In this document: positions 32,147-42,800 of the stretch, piece after piece
Layout: each line of letters starts with the position of its first letter
Position numbering within the stretch: the stretch's first letter is position 1
Program-made: the position numbers and the translations under genes
NCBI GenBank assembly: GCA_021904315.1
Contig: CM038921.1
Location: 8,090,146 to 8,154,145, forward strand
Reading direction: 5' to 3'
Source: Sphagnum magellanicum
Taxonomy: Eukaryota > Streptophyta > Sphagnopsida > Sphagnales > Sphagnaceae
Length of the DNA: 64,000 nucleotides
The notes under the pieces: model-generated
Told to the model about the DNA's origin: nothing
What the model saw: only the letters and a program-made list of their open reading frames with translations
Database searches by the model: none

Positions 32147-32670
32147 GCTATATTAAAAATTTAAAAGTGCTAAAAGCAAGTGCTCTTTGAGATTTTTGAT
32201 AGCCATAATTCGACCAAATTTTTAAGAAAGATAGCTAGATTTCTATACATGGTTCAAGTAGGTAGCCAAAAATATAGAAGGATGCTTAGAAAGTTTACTC
32301 GTATATTTAGCTTGTAGCCAAATTTGGCTAAATCTTCCTGTGGATCATTACCTCTTTGGCTACAGCAAAAAAATTGAAAAACAAAACACACTGCCCTCAT
32401 TGTGTGTGTGTGTGTGTGTGTTTTTTTTTTGTCAATTTTGTGTTATAGCCAAAAGTGGTGATGATCCACAGGAAAGTTTAGCCAAATTTGGATACAAGCT
32501 AAGTATGGAAGTAAAGTTTTTAAGCATCCGTCTATATTTTCGGCTACCTACTTGAACCATGTATAGACATATGGCTATATTTCTTAAAATTTTCTCGAAT
32601 TATGGCTATTGAAAATCTCAAAAAGCACATGATTCCAGTAGTTTTTACTTTTTATATTGCTTTTTGGCTA
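32147..32670. mobile_element. Foldback element with about 200-bp imperfect inverted arms
   Basis: The left arm (about 32147-32380) contains GATTTTTGATAGCCATAATTCG, CATGGTTCAAGTAGGTAGCC and TGGATCATTACC-like blocks. The right arm (about 32450-32670) carries their reverse complements in reverse order. The spacer holds a TG dinucleotide run (about 32401-32420) and a T run. No transposase is encoded, so it is a MITE or foldback transposon, just upstream of the bHLH gene's GC-rich leader. Confidence 0.8.
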
Positions 32671-32679
32671 TCTATAGCC

Positions 32680-33898
32680 AGCAAAAAACAAGGCTGCTGC
32701 CCCCGGGTCCCCTTCCTTCCGTGGCTGCCCCTGCGCGACGCGGACGACGACGCTCCGAACAGCTCTCTGTGTGCCAGAGATGGAGTGCTGGAGCTGATGC
32801 TACAGGCGTTGCACGCGCGCACACGGGCCACAGGAGTGTCGCTACTGGGCCCCTCTCCTCTGCTCCTTTACGTCGCCTCTGACCTCACCACGACTGCGCG
32901 CAATTTCTGAGGAGAAAACAATCTGTCGCTGTTGTGGTTCAGATTTGCGCTGGCTGCTTTTGCTTCCGCCCGCATCATGTGATCTTCTTCGTCTTTTTTG
33001 TTCTTTCTTTCTTTTCCTCCGCCACAGATTTGGGGGCAGTCCGCTGTTATGGCCATGGTGTGGTGGTCCCTCCTCCTCCGTGCTCCTGTCTCCTGGAGCC
33101 TCACATGTTCACCAAGGCCATGGAGGAGTTTGCTGCTGTAGATTCGCACAACAAACAAACAACTGGATCACACGTTTTGTTGTTGTTTTGCTCTGGCAAG
33201 GGAGGAGAGGATTATTTGGACTTGATTTTGTTGGCGTTTGCCGTTTTCTTTCGGGGGTTTGAGGAAGTGACGTATCTTTATTATAGATTTGAGAGAGAGA
33301 GCTCTCGTGGTCGTGGCCGGGGAGGTGGAGATCGACCTTTCTTGCGGGAGAAACAAAAAAAATTTGTTACGGCTTGCTTGTCTCGGAAGGTTTTGGATCG
33401 TTGCTGCTGCTGTAGCTGAGGCACCGAAAATGAAGCACAGCAGCACGGGAAATTTCGGGGGGCAGGAGGAAGAAAGACGATGAGAGATCTCGCTGAGGAG
33501 TAGTGTGCGCAGCAGCAGGGTTTTGGTCGAGGATTAGAATCGCTGCTGCCAGCCACCGTTGAAGAGCTCGCTCACTCGGAAGCTCAGGTAACCAGCTCTC
33601 TAACTGCTTCTCGGATGTGGAAGGATTCTGGCCTTGAAGAATGCAATCGTTGTCGTAAGCAGTCTTTTGAGGATCCATGGGCGAGGGGCTGGCTCCTTGT
33701 GGCCGTGGAATTTCAAAGAAAATCTTTCCCTTACAAGAGCTCCACAGGAGGCTTAAGACCTGCGGAATAATATCCTTTCTCAGCTTCATAAGGTTTACAC
33801 CAGATGCAAAAGCGCGATGAGGACATCCAGAAATGATGCAGTGTTTTTTTCTCCATGTCTGTGTTGTTCTGATACTTTCGTGGTATGGCCTTTCAGAC
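32680..33898 (+). promoter_or_regulatory. GC-rich promoter and leader of the bHLH gene, with probable leader intron 33598-33896
   Basis: GC and CpG content rise sharply at about 32690, directly after the foldback. A donor (AGCTCAG then GTAACC) at 33597/33598 and an acceptor (CCTTTCAG) ending at 33896 frame a 299-bp intron that would place the start codon 2 nt into the next exon. Short ORFs inside look compositional; any upstream AUGs could dampen translation. The transcription start cannot be fixed by eye. Confidence 0.5.
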
Positions 33899-36050
33899 AT
33901 GAGCAACGGAGACGAAGAGTTTAGCGCAATGCTGGAGGGTGACCACCATAACCTTGCGCATATGACACTAGCAAGTGTCATGGCTCCGACAAGCAGCCCA
34001 GTGCTAGTAGGCATGGGCTCATCAGGAGCAGGAGCAGAGCAAATGCAAGGCAGCCCTTTCATTTCACATTATTCATCATCACTTCCGGGAGAATTCTCCA
34101 TCTCTTCGAGTGACCCGGGAAGGCAGCTGGCATCAGCTACAAGGTGGGGAACAAACTTGTCTGGTGGTGGTGGTGGTGGTGGTGTAGATGCTTCTGACGT
34201 CCTTGAGGCAGCACAGGCTGTAAGAGTCATGAGTAGATCAAGTGCTTTGCTGCTGCAGCAGCAACCATTGTGGCCATCAATTGCTGAGCAGGAGAAGGTA
34301 GAACTAGATGCAAAGAATCAAATCATGAAGCTAGCAGCAAACACGAGTCATTTGAACAATTCCAGGTTCAATCCAATCTCATATGTGACATCACTTGGTT
34401 CAAATCCTCGAAGTCGTCTTCTTTCTGGTGGTGGCCTGCAACGGTACCATTCAGCTCCAAGCTCGTTGCTTCAGAGCTTGACAGACTGTCATGAAGATGC
34501 TTTAGCTCAAGTTTCAAGCCCTCTGGGAGTGAACACTGGTGGCAATAGGGAGAGCCTCAGAGATAACCATGTTGCTGCTTCATTCTGCTCAGAGAACCAC
34601 AACCTGACTTCTATAACAGAGGGTGTTGTGCAGCACATGGAGACGGACGACAAGCTTTCAAATGCCGCCTTTACCTCACACCAGTACAATCAGTTCCTTT
34701 CACCTACAACTAAATCTGAGAAGCAAGCTTCTTTTGTCTTGAACCCTGTGTTTGGTGGAGACCCAGATGGTAAGCCTGGTACTTTCTCTCTCTGTAGGCC
34801 AATCTTTACAGCAGCTTGATAAGCTTCTACAGTTATGTGTAGTTTGTTTTTTTGGCTTGAAGGAATGTTCTTTTTTGTTGCTGTGATTTTCTGTTCAATT
34901 TTTTTGATCCGGAGTTGTGTGTCCTGCAGCAGACAGGTTGGGAAACCAGCGTCAACTGGGAAGAGATAACCTACTCCGCCAGAGCAGTTTACCTGCAGAT
35001 TGGCTTACAGTTTTGCAAGATAGTATTGATGAGACTACAGATCCGAGCTCACAGTTCCCATCCATTACATCCCCTGACGACAGTTTGTCAGGTGGAACAT
35101 CTGAGGAGACTGGTGCTAGTGCAAGCAGAAAAATCTCAATATATTCCAGAGATGATTCTTTTCTTGTCAGTGATACAATTTCAGGAGGACTGTGGAGTTC
35201 CCCAACAAGTCCAGGTACCATAAATTACAGCTGCTGCATCCTCTTTCTTACCATGTATCAGCTCCCCTACAGCTCCAGAATTACTCAGTAGTTAACCCAA
35301 GTCAAGCTAGTGAATGTTTCAGGGTGATATTGTGGAGAAACTTCAAGATGAGAAATGAGCTGTCATTCAAGAGCTCTGATTTGATAATAGTGCAAGGTCT
35401 CAGTAGTTAACCCAGGTCTCCACTGAGTCTTTCTAGGTGATAGTGTTATGAAGGTTTTAGATGAGAAGATGGGCTGTGTCATCCAAGAGCTTTCTTTCGA
35501 TCATAGTGTTTGGCAGGATGCAAAGGGTTCTGAGGTTTCTTCTGCTGTGGTAAATTGAACACAGTGCTCTTTTTGTGGTTTTCCAGTCAGTCTTATTGGA
35601 GGTAAGCGACTGCATGGAGTCTTGGGTGAAACCACAGTCGACACAGCTGTGTCAGGGAAAGGCTCACTCAGGGGCAGACTTGGGGAACCAGGTACCTTAA
35701 TTAGGCATACAAGTCTACCTGCAACAATAAACCGACCAACTAGTCCAGTATTTGATGACCTAGATGACATCTCAGTGCCATACCAGACTCGAGCAAAGCG
35801 TGGCTGTGCCACTCATCCCCGTAGCATTGCTGAGCGAGTCCGCCGAACAAAGATTAGTGAGCGGATGAAGAGGTTGCAAGACTTGGTCCCCAACATGGAC
35901 AAGCAAACCAATACATCAGATATGCTGGATGAAGCAGTTGAATATGTCAAACAGCTTCAACAGCAAGTGAAGGAGCTTTCTGACACAGCTGCTCAATTAA
36001 GGGAGCTTCAGGGGCAAAGGTTAACAGCAGAAGGCAAGGAAAGTTTGTAA
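33899..36050 (+). CDS. bHLH transcription factor, FBH/AKS (bHLH122/128/129/130) type, 539 aa
   Basis: Three coding exons: 33899-34769, 34930-35214, 35587-36050, all GT-AG and in phase (1620 nt with stop). The bHLH domain lies at residues about 460-515: basic region [17 protein letters not shown] with the His-Glu-Arg pattern of E-box binders, helix-loop-helix through [22 protein letters not shown]. These words are characteristic of the Arabidopsis FLOWERING BHLH / ABA-responsive kinase substrate group. The long N-terminal part is Ser-rich, with a Gly run (89-95). Three RxxSxP sites (S185 in RYHSAP, S310 in RQSSLP, S428 in RHTSLP) resemble 14-3-3 sites used to control AKS proteins. The start is MSNGDEEF, right after a splice acceptor; an upstream in-frame Met would need intron retention. 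Nuclear regulator of transcription; targets unknown. Confidence 0.9.
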
Positions 36051-37045
36051 GTGTAGAAGATCTTATCATTGGAATGGATGTTCGCTCTCCCCAATGATTC
36101 ACTTATTGTTAGTGCTGTGGGATGTGTTTAGTAGCCTGTTTAACTTCATTAAGAACCATTGGGGATTCCTGCATCTTCTTTGAATATTTGACAGTGTCCC
36201 TGGGTGTTGAGGGTTCATATCCTCTTGAAAAGGCAGCTTTTTTCATCAAAGGTTGCTGCCACCAGGTGGCTGACAGATAGGTTTTGGACCTATATCTATC
36301 CTGGAAGAAGTCAAATGCTAAAGGGATTACACCCCTAGCATTCTTGTTCCAAATGCCATTGGTTCCATATTGGAAGGGAGATGAAAGTGCAGTTTTCAGG
36401 GGGGTTGGAGAGAGTAATTCATCCTTGCTGTGACAAGCCTGTGCATCTTCAACATGTCAAGCGCTTTTCTGGAGGACATTTATTTTGGTGCCTGATATGT
36501 TGTACTGAAGAAGGGAGTAAAACTGATTCCTCCAACTTTAATGAGACTACTCATAGGGTTTTCTTACCATGCCTTGCAGTTTAGATCATTGACAAAATCT
36601 ATGGATGGAAGTGTGGTTGGTGTGGTTGGAGATTGGCTCATCTCTGGTTCATGAGTTTCAATCTTGCATGTAGCGAGAGCCAAGGCATCAGGATATTGGA
36701 GAAGTTTCTTGTTCTCCTGAACTTGCTGAAGACATCCACAAATGTAAAATCGACAAATCTTTTGCATTTGTGGAGTTAGGCTACCTGGGAACCTGGGTTT
36801 ATCTCTTCTTATTGAGGCACTGGTTAAATTCCTCCTCAAAAGGGTTTTTTATCTAAACTCGTGGAGATTGTTACACACCCACCAGTGAACTGAATTCTGC
36901 GCTGGTTTTGGTTCCCACTCCAATTTTGGGAAACCCAAACAACAGGCTCTAAATTCTGGAGAACCCGTCACTAGAACTGAACCATGGAACCAGCAGGAGA
37001 ACTATGGAAGAACCTCCCGCTGGAACTGGAACTCAAACCAGTGGA
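36051..37045 (+). other. bHLH gene 3' flank
   Basis: Likely 3' UTR for the first few hundred bases, then intergenic DNA. Around 36880-37050 the words GGAACC/GAACTGGAAC recur, grading into the tandem repeat that follows. No ORF is recognisable. Confidence 0.4.
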
Positions 37046-37059
37046 ACCTCAAACTCTAG

Positions 37060-37195
37060 AAGTGTGTGTGCAATGCAGGTAGAACTTGAACCAAAAAAGT
37101 GCAGGAAACTGAAGTGTGTGTGTGATGCAGGTATAACTTGAACCAAAAAAGTGCAGGCAATTGAAGTGTGTAATTTAGGGTAGAACCAGAGCCAA
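37060..37195 (+). repeat. Tandem repeat, about 52-bp unit, two full copies and a partial
   Basis: GAACCAAAAAAGTGCAGG begins at 37088 and again at 37140. Each copy is preceded by GAAGTGTGTGTG...ATGCAGGTA, and a degenerate third copy follows. It lies between the bHLH and methyltransferase genes. Confidence 0.8.
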
Positions 37196-37810
37196 AAGTT
37201 TTTAGAATTTGAAGAATTTGAAGCCAGAACTGGAACCTGAGGTTCTCATCAAAACCTGGAACTGGACAACATTGGAGCATGACAGATTTCAAAGAGTGTC
37301 CTGGAGGAGGACGGGAGGACCTGTCTGTCAGCCATGACCACTCAAGTCCTTTGCATATCAAACTGGAGGCGAGTATATAGTGTTTTATAGGTGGTTGGAA
37401 GTGGTGCTTCATTTGCAAATAAACTGTATAGAAAGTATGGTCCTGTGCAAGCTTAGCTTCATCAGTTTCTTGTTTGCTCCACCTTAACATGACACATCTA
37501 TTGGATTGTTTCATATTGGACATTTTAACACCTCACTTTTGGTTCCATTAGTTGGTAAGAGCTTCTCCACCTATACCCCCATCTTTGGACCTTCAATAGT
37601 GTTTCTCACATCTAAGATGGCTTACTAACTCTTCCTCAACCGTTAAGCATTGCCTGGATTTTTCCTTTGTATTTTGAGCTCCCTTACGTGCCCGAGAAAC
37701 CTGTTTTCAGGAAGTGGGATCTTCTGCGGTGGAAGGTACCAGCCAGCCTTTCACTATTTCTAAAAAGTGAAAAAATCCCAGCTCTGCTATACATAGGAAA
37801 AGGACCCACG

Positions 37811-37868
37811 ACAGGCCCTTCTGTGATTTGAGATCTGTGCCAGAGGCTCAAATCACAGAAGGGCCTGT
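37811..37868. repeat. Perfect 22-bp inverted repeat with 14-nt loop
   Basis: Arms 37811-37832 and 37847-37868 are exact reverse complements (ACAGGCCCTTCTG... on the left), separated by 14 nt. A transcript would form a stable hairpin. It is too short for a typical plant miRNA precursor as it stands and may be the core of a foldback element. Confidence 0.9.
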
Positions 37869-38159
37869 ACCCAGGCTCTTCTCCTGTAATTCATTCATGA
37901 ACAGGAAAATTGGGAAGAACTACTTGAGTAAAACCACCTAAACAAATCATTTTATTTAATCAATCAATAGCAGTTATTGTATTGCATATTGTGCAATGCC
38001 TTTTGCAAGCATTGGAACTTGTGTAGATATATTGTCCCAAATTCAATTTATTGCTTCGAATTGTCATGAACTTGATTGTACTTCATTTCAAAAAAATAGT
38101 GTGCAGGGTGTCCGGTGTGGCCATTCTAATAATGCACTAATCACTCAATAGCTGCTTAT

Positions 38160-38520
38160 CAAACGGAAAGGATTTGCAAGATATTTAGTGTTTAGTGTTT
38201 GGTTTTTGGTAATGGCATGCTAACCACGCACTAGTGTATTTAACACATGGAAGGACTTGCAAGATGCTTAGGGTTCAGGGTGTGGTAGTGGGCTAACTCT
38301 ACCCTCTAGCTTAATCAACACATGGAAGGACTTGCCAGATGTTTAGGGTTTGGTTATTGATAATTGAACACTCAGTTGCTTGCTTAACATATGGAAGGAT
38401 TTGCAAGTTGTTTTGCAGTTTATGGATTGGTTATTGGTAGTAGCCTGCTAATTATCCACTAGATCACTTTAACACATGGGAGAGGATTTGTGAGTTGTTT
38501 AGGGTCTTAAGGTGCTCAAG
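38160..38520 (+). repeat. Degenerate minisatellite, five copies of 69-87 bp
   Basis: The word ACACATGGAAGGACTTGCAAG or a variant recurs, with its GA(T/C)TTG core at 38171, 38254, 38329, 38398 and 38485. Most copies are followed by TTTAGGGTT-like telomere-type words. Unit length varies because of indels. Confidence 0.75.
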
Positions 38521-38666
38521 GAACCTTTAAAATGTGCAAAAATGATTTTATAAATGAAAATAGCTTGCATCATTATTGTGAATTCAGTTAGTTTGCATTG
38601 TTTTTGAACGAGGGTTTTGATTCAATTTTGTGAGGTAGGTGGTCTAGCAATCATCCACAAGCGTCA

Positions 38667-38952
38667 ATGTTGGTGGGTAAACTGAGTTTCATCCTGTCTT
38701 TCCTTTTACCTGAGCGCCTCCGCTGCTGCTACATATATTTTCACTGCTTTTACCGGTACAACTATTATAATTAGTCTCGAACCTTGTGCATTAAATGCTG
38801 AGTTTCAGCATTTCATACCGAGTTGCAGCATTTCATACTGAGATTTAATAAAATGTCCTTCCTTTGTGGACACCACTGAAAGAGGGGATAGGGGGTGAAA
38901 GGAGGCCCAAAGACAGGGTGAAGACAGGGTTACTTGACGGATAACTCTAATA
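38667..38952 (+). mobile_element. MITE-like repeat, copy 2
   Basis: Same order of blocks as at 30474-30735, with scattered substitutions. It includes an extra internal 22-bp duplication (GCAGCATTTCATAC-type, about 38797-38840) and an insertion near GGGGATAGGGGGTGAAAGG. Terminal CATCCTGTCTT and AAGACAGGGTTAC are inverted matches. Confidence 0.75.
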
Positions 38953-39159
38953 TTTGTTGAATGTTTAATGTAAAAGTGAGATTGAAGATGAAATTCTTGT
39001 ATCACTGATAGTGTTGATAAAAAACAGTTCTAACTCTCATGTTATAAGTTATAACAAGGCCTTTTTCATTTGTTGGGGGCAAAATTTTGACATCTCCTTC
39101 CATTTTTTCAATGAAACTGAAGGTGTTGGTCTCTTGTTTCGGAATGTTATATCCACCCT

Positions 39160-39720
39160 TACATTGACCTGGTTATCAATCCGGTTATTAATAGCCGACC
39201 AGTTGGTTAGTGGATTTTTGATAACTGGTTAAATTGATAACCACTTGGTATCGGATTTTCAAAATCTAATAGTCTACGTGTGGGTGACCCAATTATCATC
39301 CAGGTAGGTTATCAATCTTTAAACACTAATACCAAAAAAAAGAATAATAATAATAATATTATTATTAAAAATAATTAAACTGTATTACCATTTTATAACC
39401 AGTAGGTTAACCAATGGTTTCCAATTTTATTATTATTATTATTATATTTTTGTATTGGGTTTAGGAGGTTTTTTTGGGTTATTATTATAAACCCAAAAAA
39501 AAAAAAAAACAACAACAACAACACTGTTCTTAATTGGTTATTTGAAAACCTGTGCTTATGCATAACCGGCGGTTATTTCCCAAATTCTATTATAACCTAC
39601 TAAGCACCCCCCAATGTTTTTGGAGATATTGATATGGATAACCTGTGTGGTCCCAATAAATCCCCAAAAAATCAGCCCACCGGGAGGTTATTAAATAAAA
39701 AGAGATAACCGGTCAACACT
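39160..39720. mobile_element. GGTTAT-rich repeat, copy 2, with ATT/AAT microsatellites
   Basis: Reiterated GGTTAT and ATAACC words (for example GGTAGGTTATCA at 39302). An AAT run followed by an ATT run (39343-39367) can form a hairpin, and a further ATT run lies at 39427-39444. Similar in word content to 24948-25270. It ends shortly before the methyltransferase gene. Confidence 0.4.
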
Positions 39721-39784
39721 GGTACCCTACCCGCCATCATCCAGCACCCTCAGCCCTAAACCCCAGAGGTGTCATATGTTCTAA

Positions 39785-39812
39785 AGAGAGAGAGAGAGAG
39801 TGTGTGTGTGTT
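39785..39812 (+). repeat. GA then TG dinucleotide microsatellite
   Basis: AGAGAGAGAGAG followed by TGTGTGTGTG just upstream of the methyltransferase first exon, probably in its leader. Confidence 0.9.
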
Positions 39813-39851
39813 TTCAGAGCCCTGTGTACTTCTCTGAGAGCTTTGGCGACC

Positions 39852-42800
39852 ATGGCTGTTGTGTCCAGATGTAATGAAATCACTCTGCTTGTAACCCAGC
39901 AAAATCCTCCATTTCGTCTTCTCTGTGATCATAGGAACGCCCCGGGGGAGTTTAGTATAAGATCATCAAACTGGAGGAGCACGGTTGATGAGAATTATTA
40001 TCCTCTTCTTCGTCTTCACGACACAGTCTGTAACAATTTGTCGCTGTATCCTACTCCACAGAAGAGGAAGCTGTCTTCAATTGTGCGAGCAAATGCAAGA
40101 GAAGGGGAGAAGCAGGCTGAAGTCACCAAGAAAGATGGTCCTCAACTCTGTAAGCTTTGTTATTAGGTGTATTTATAGGGTTTAGGGGTTTAGGGTTTAT
40201 ATATATACTGGTGATTTCTTCACCAAAACTGTTAACACTTTTGTAAACAGTGGTTGTAATAGTGAGAGCTCAGGCCACCAAATTCAAGGTTCTATCTGGA
40301 TCGAAGAAACCCAAGCTGAGGAGAGATGGTTTTTCAGCTTTGGGTTTCTGTATGGAACAGTGCTTTGGGAGCACTCATTCTCCAGTGCACATTGCAGTCT
40401 GGCTGCTGCATTTTAGTTTCCCACCGAAACCCTAGAATTTGGGAGCATTCATTCTAGTGCACATTGCAGTCTGGCTGCTGCATTTCAGAGCTCCCACCAA
40501 AACCCTAGAATTTGGAGCATTCATTCAAGTGTATATTGTAGTCTGGCTCCTGCATTTTAGGGTTCCCACCTAAAACCCTAGAATTTGATGTGTGTGAAGA
40601 TCATAGGAAACTAGAATCAGCCTTGAAGAATTATTTCGTAGGAGATTTGCCTTTCCCTTTTCATAAGAGGCAAGGTTCACCATTGTGGGCAATGGGTGCG
40701 AGGGTTTAGAGTTTAGGGTTTAGTGAAGCAAACAAAAAGCAGTTTATGGAGGAATTTTGAATTACAAAGTCGGTCTCTGAATTGGGTTGTGTGTGGAGAC
40801 AGTTGGAAGTGAGGATTTAAAGCTTCCACCAGCACCAAGGATGAGTGACCAGGAAAGAGAAAGGAGGCGGAAAATAGAAGATGAGTTGAAAGATTCTCGA
40901 AATTTCATTGATTATCTAGCACCACGACCCATCCGCAGGTAACATGAAAACCCAACATCCTGCTCTATTTCAATCCTTCTTTTTGAATCTTTGACACTGA
41001 GAACCATAACACCCTTTTGGTTGGTGCACAAATTGTCTAAACCTGCTGTTGAATTGTAAAATCACCACTGTAGTATGCTGCTTACCAAGGAAGCAAAAAC
41101 ATTGTGAGGATTTCAGAAAGGCTTAGCATTTCTTCATGACTGCCCAATCAGTCGGATACCAGCTTCAGGTTGAAGGTTCAGGGTAGAACTTGTGATGTAT
41201 TCAAGCACAATAATAGCCTTGTTGACAGGCCAGGGAATGGGGCAGAGTTCATGTTATGAATGTGTGTGCATGGTAGTCACACTTGAAGAGGGCACCAGGT
41301 TCAAGGTTTAGGGTTGCACTTCCATTGTTTTCAAAGCTGTTGCAAAGTCTTTTGTCAGCAATAGTCTGGTTGACATGTATGCCACTTTGGTTGAACACTG
41401 CATTATGGATGCATGTGAAGAGTAGTTGCATTTGAAGAGGGCACAAATGTCCATGAAGAGACCTACTCTTAGATAGCAAAAAAATTGTGCTTGGTCTGTG
41501 AGTGGACAGTTGGATGGTATGTACTGGGAGTTGCAACAGTACAGGAACCAGCATGTATTTTTTGCCTCTGAGAAATGTCACTGGGAGCAGTTGCAAAACT
41601 GATTTTTCACTTTTTAAAGTTGGGTGAGCAAGAAAGTTGTGGAACCCTTTCTAGAGCTCCAGCACTTTAGCAAGCCTGGAATATATTATGCATTATTTCT
41701 TTGTACACAGAAGTTTTTTGCCAAACTGAGAGATTTCCTACAGTTGGAAGGGCTTCTCTAAATGCGTGATGTTTTTTGTTGGTCTCCTAGCCATTTGACA
41801 TGATTGTGACCAAATGATTTGTTGTTGGCAGAATACTTTTTGGAGCTGGAGCAGCTTCCTGTTTACTGGGCTCTTGTATTGCACTAGCCAAATTACTGGC
41901 TGATCCTAGTTTTGAGGTAAGTTAGAACACCGACACTCAAGAAAAATTGTTGAGGAGCATGCTCATATTTTGACATACATCTTTGATTGCTTCTCATGCA
42001 CACAATTGAAATTCGCCTGATTCTACTACTGCCTCACATGTGTTGCCCTGTGTGTTGGCCTCTGGCTGTGGACAGATTTGAGTGGGAGTCTGAAATAAGT
42101 TTGTTGATGTGACACCCAGAGTATAATTAAAATAAGTCCTATTATATGAGACCTTGGAACATAAGGGAACTTTATTCAGTTGACCAATCGGGTTGTGAAC
42201 TTTGATGAAACTTATTCTGCAATCAAGAGTTGCTGATATGGTTTTTCCTGAAGGCAGATAGCAACTGGGAGTGCAAATAATGTGGGAATCAATCTTCTTG
42301 GTTGTATTACATTCTCTAGTCTCTTTTTGTGGGAAGGTCAAGAGGTAAACATTCATTCTAGTAGTAACCACCATATGCAATTGCTAAAAAGTCATCGAAG
42401 TTCTTATTGAACAAATTATGTATGCCAGGTTCTTTTGATGCAAAGTCAGGTGCAAAGGGATAATCTTTCTTCAATTTTTCTGTCAATTGAATCTACTGTT
42501 GAGTGTTCACTTTTGATCAGGCTGAAGCCAGGATAGAGAAAAGGAAAGAGTTGAGGGCAACACAAATACGTCTTGGTGACAGGTACTTTTGGCATAGAAT
42601 TCTTTAGTTTATTAACTTTCTCACTAGCCCTATACCATTCATGACAAAGCTAGTGAGATTGCATATGACTAGGCTTTCATCAGACATGCCTTGCCTGGTT
42701 AGTACATCATAAATCTGACACTTTTCAACAGGTACCCACTCAGACAGTCCAGTATAGGAGTTATCAGTAGAATGTGCTATCTCTTATTACTACACCCTTT

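Noticed and set aside
32602..33446. Overlapping plus- and minus-strand ORFs in the GC-rich leader of the bHLH gene
   Set aside because: They overlap in several frames with no family similarity; explained by GC-rich composition and the leader role.
33367..34062. Minus-strand ORF of 231 codons overlapping the bHLH first exon
   Set aside because: Antisense to a convincing coding exon, with no recognisable domain.
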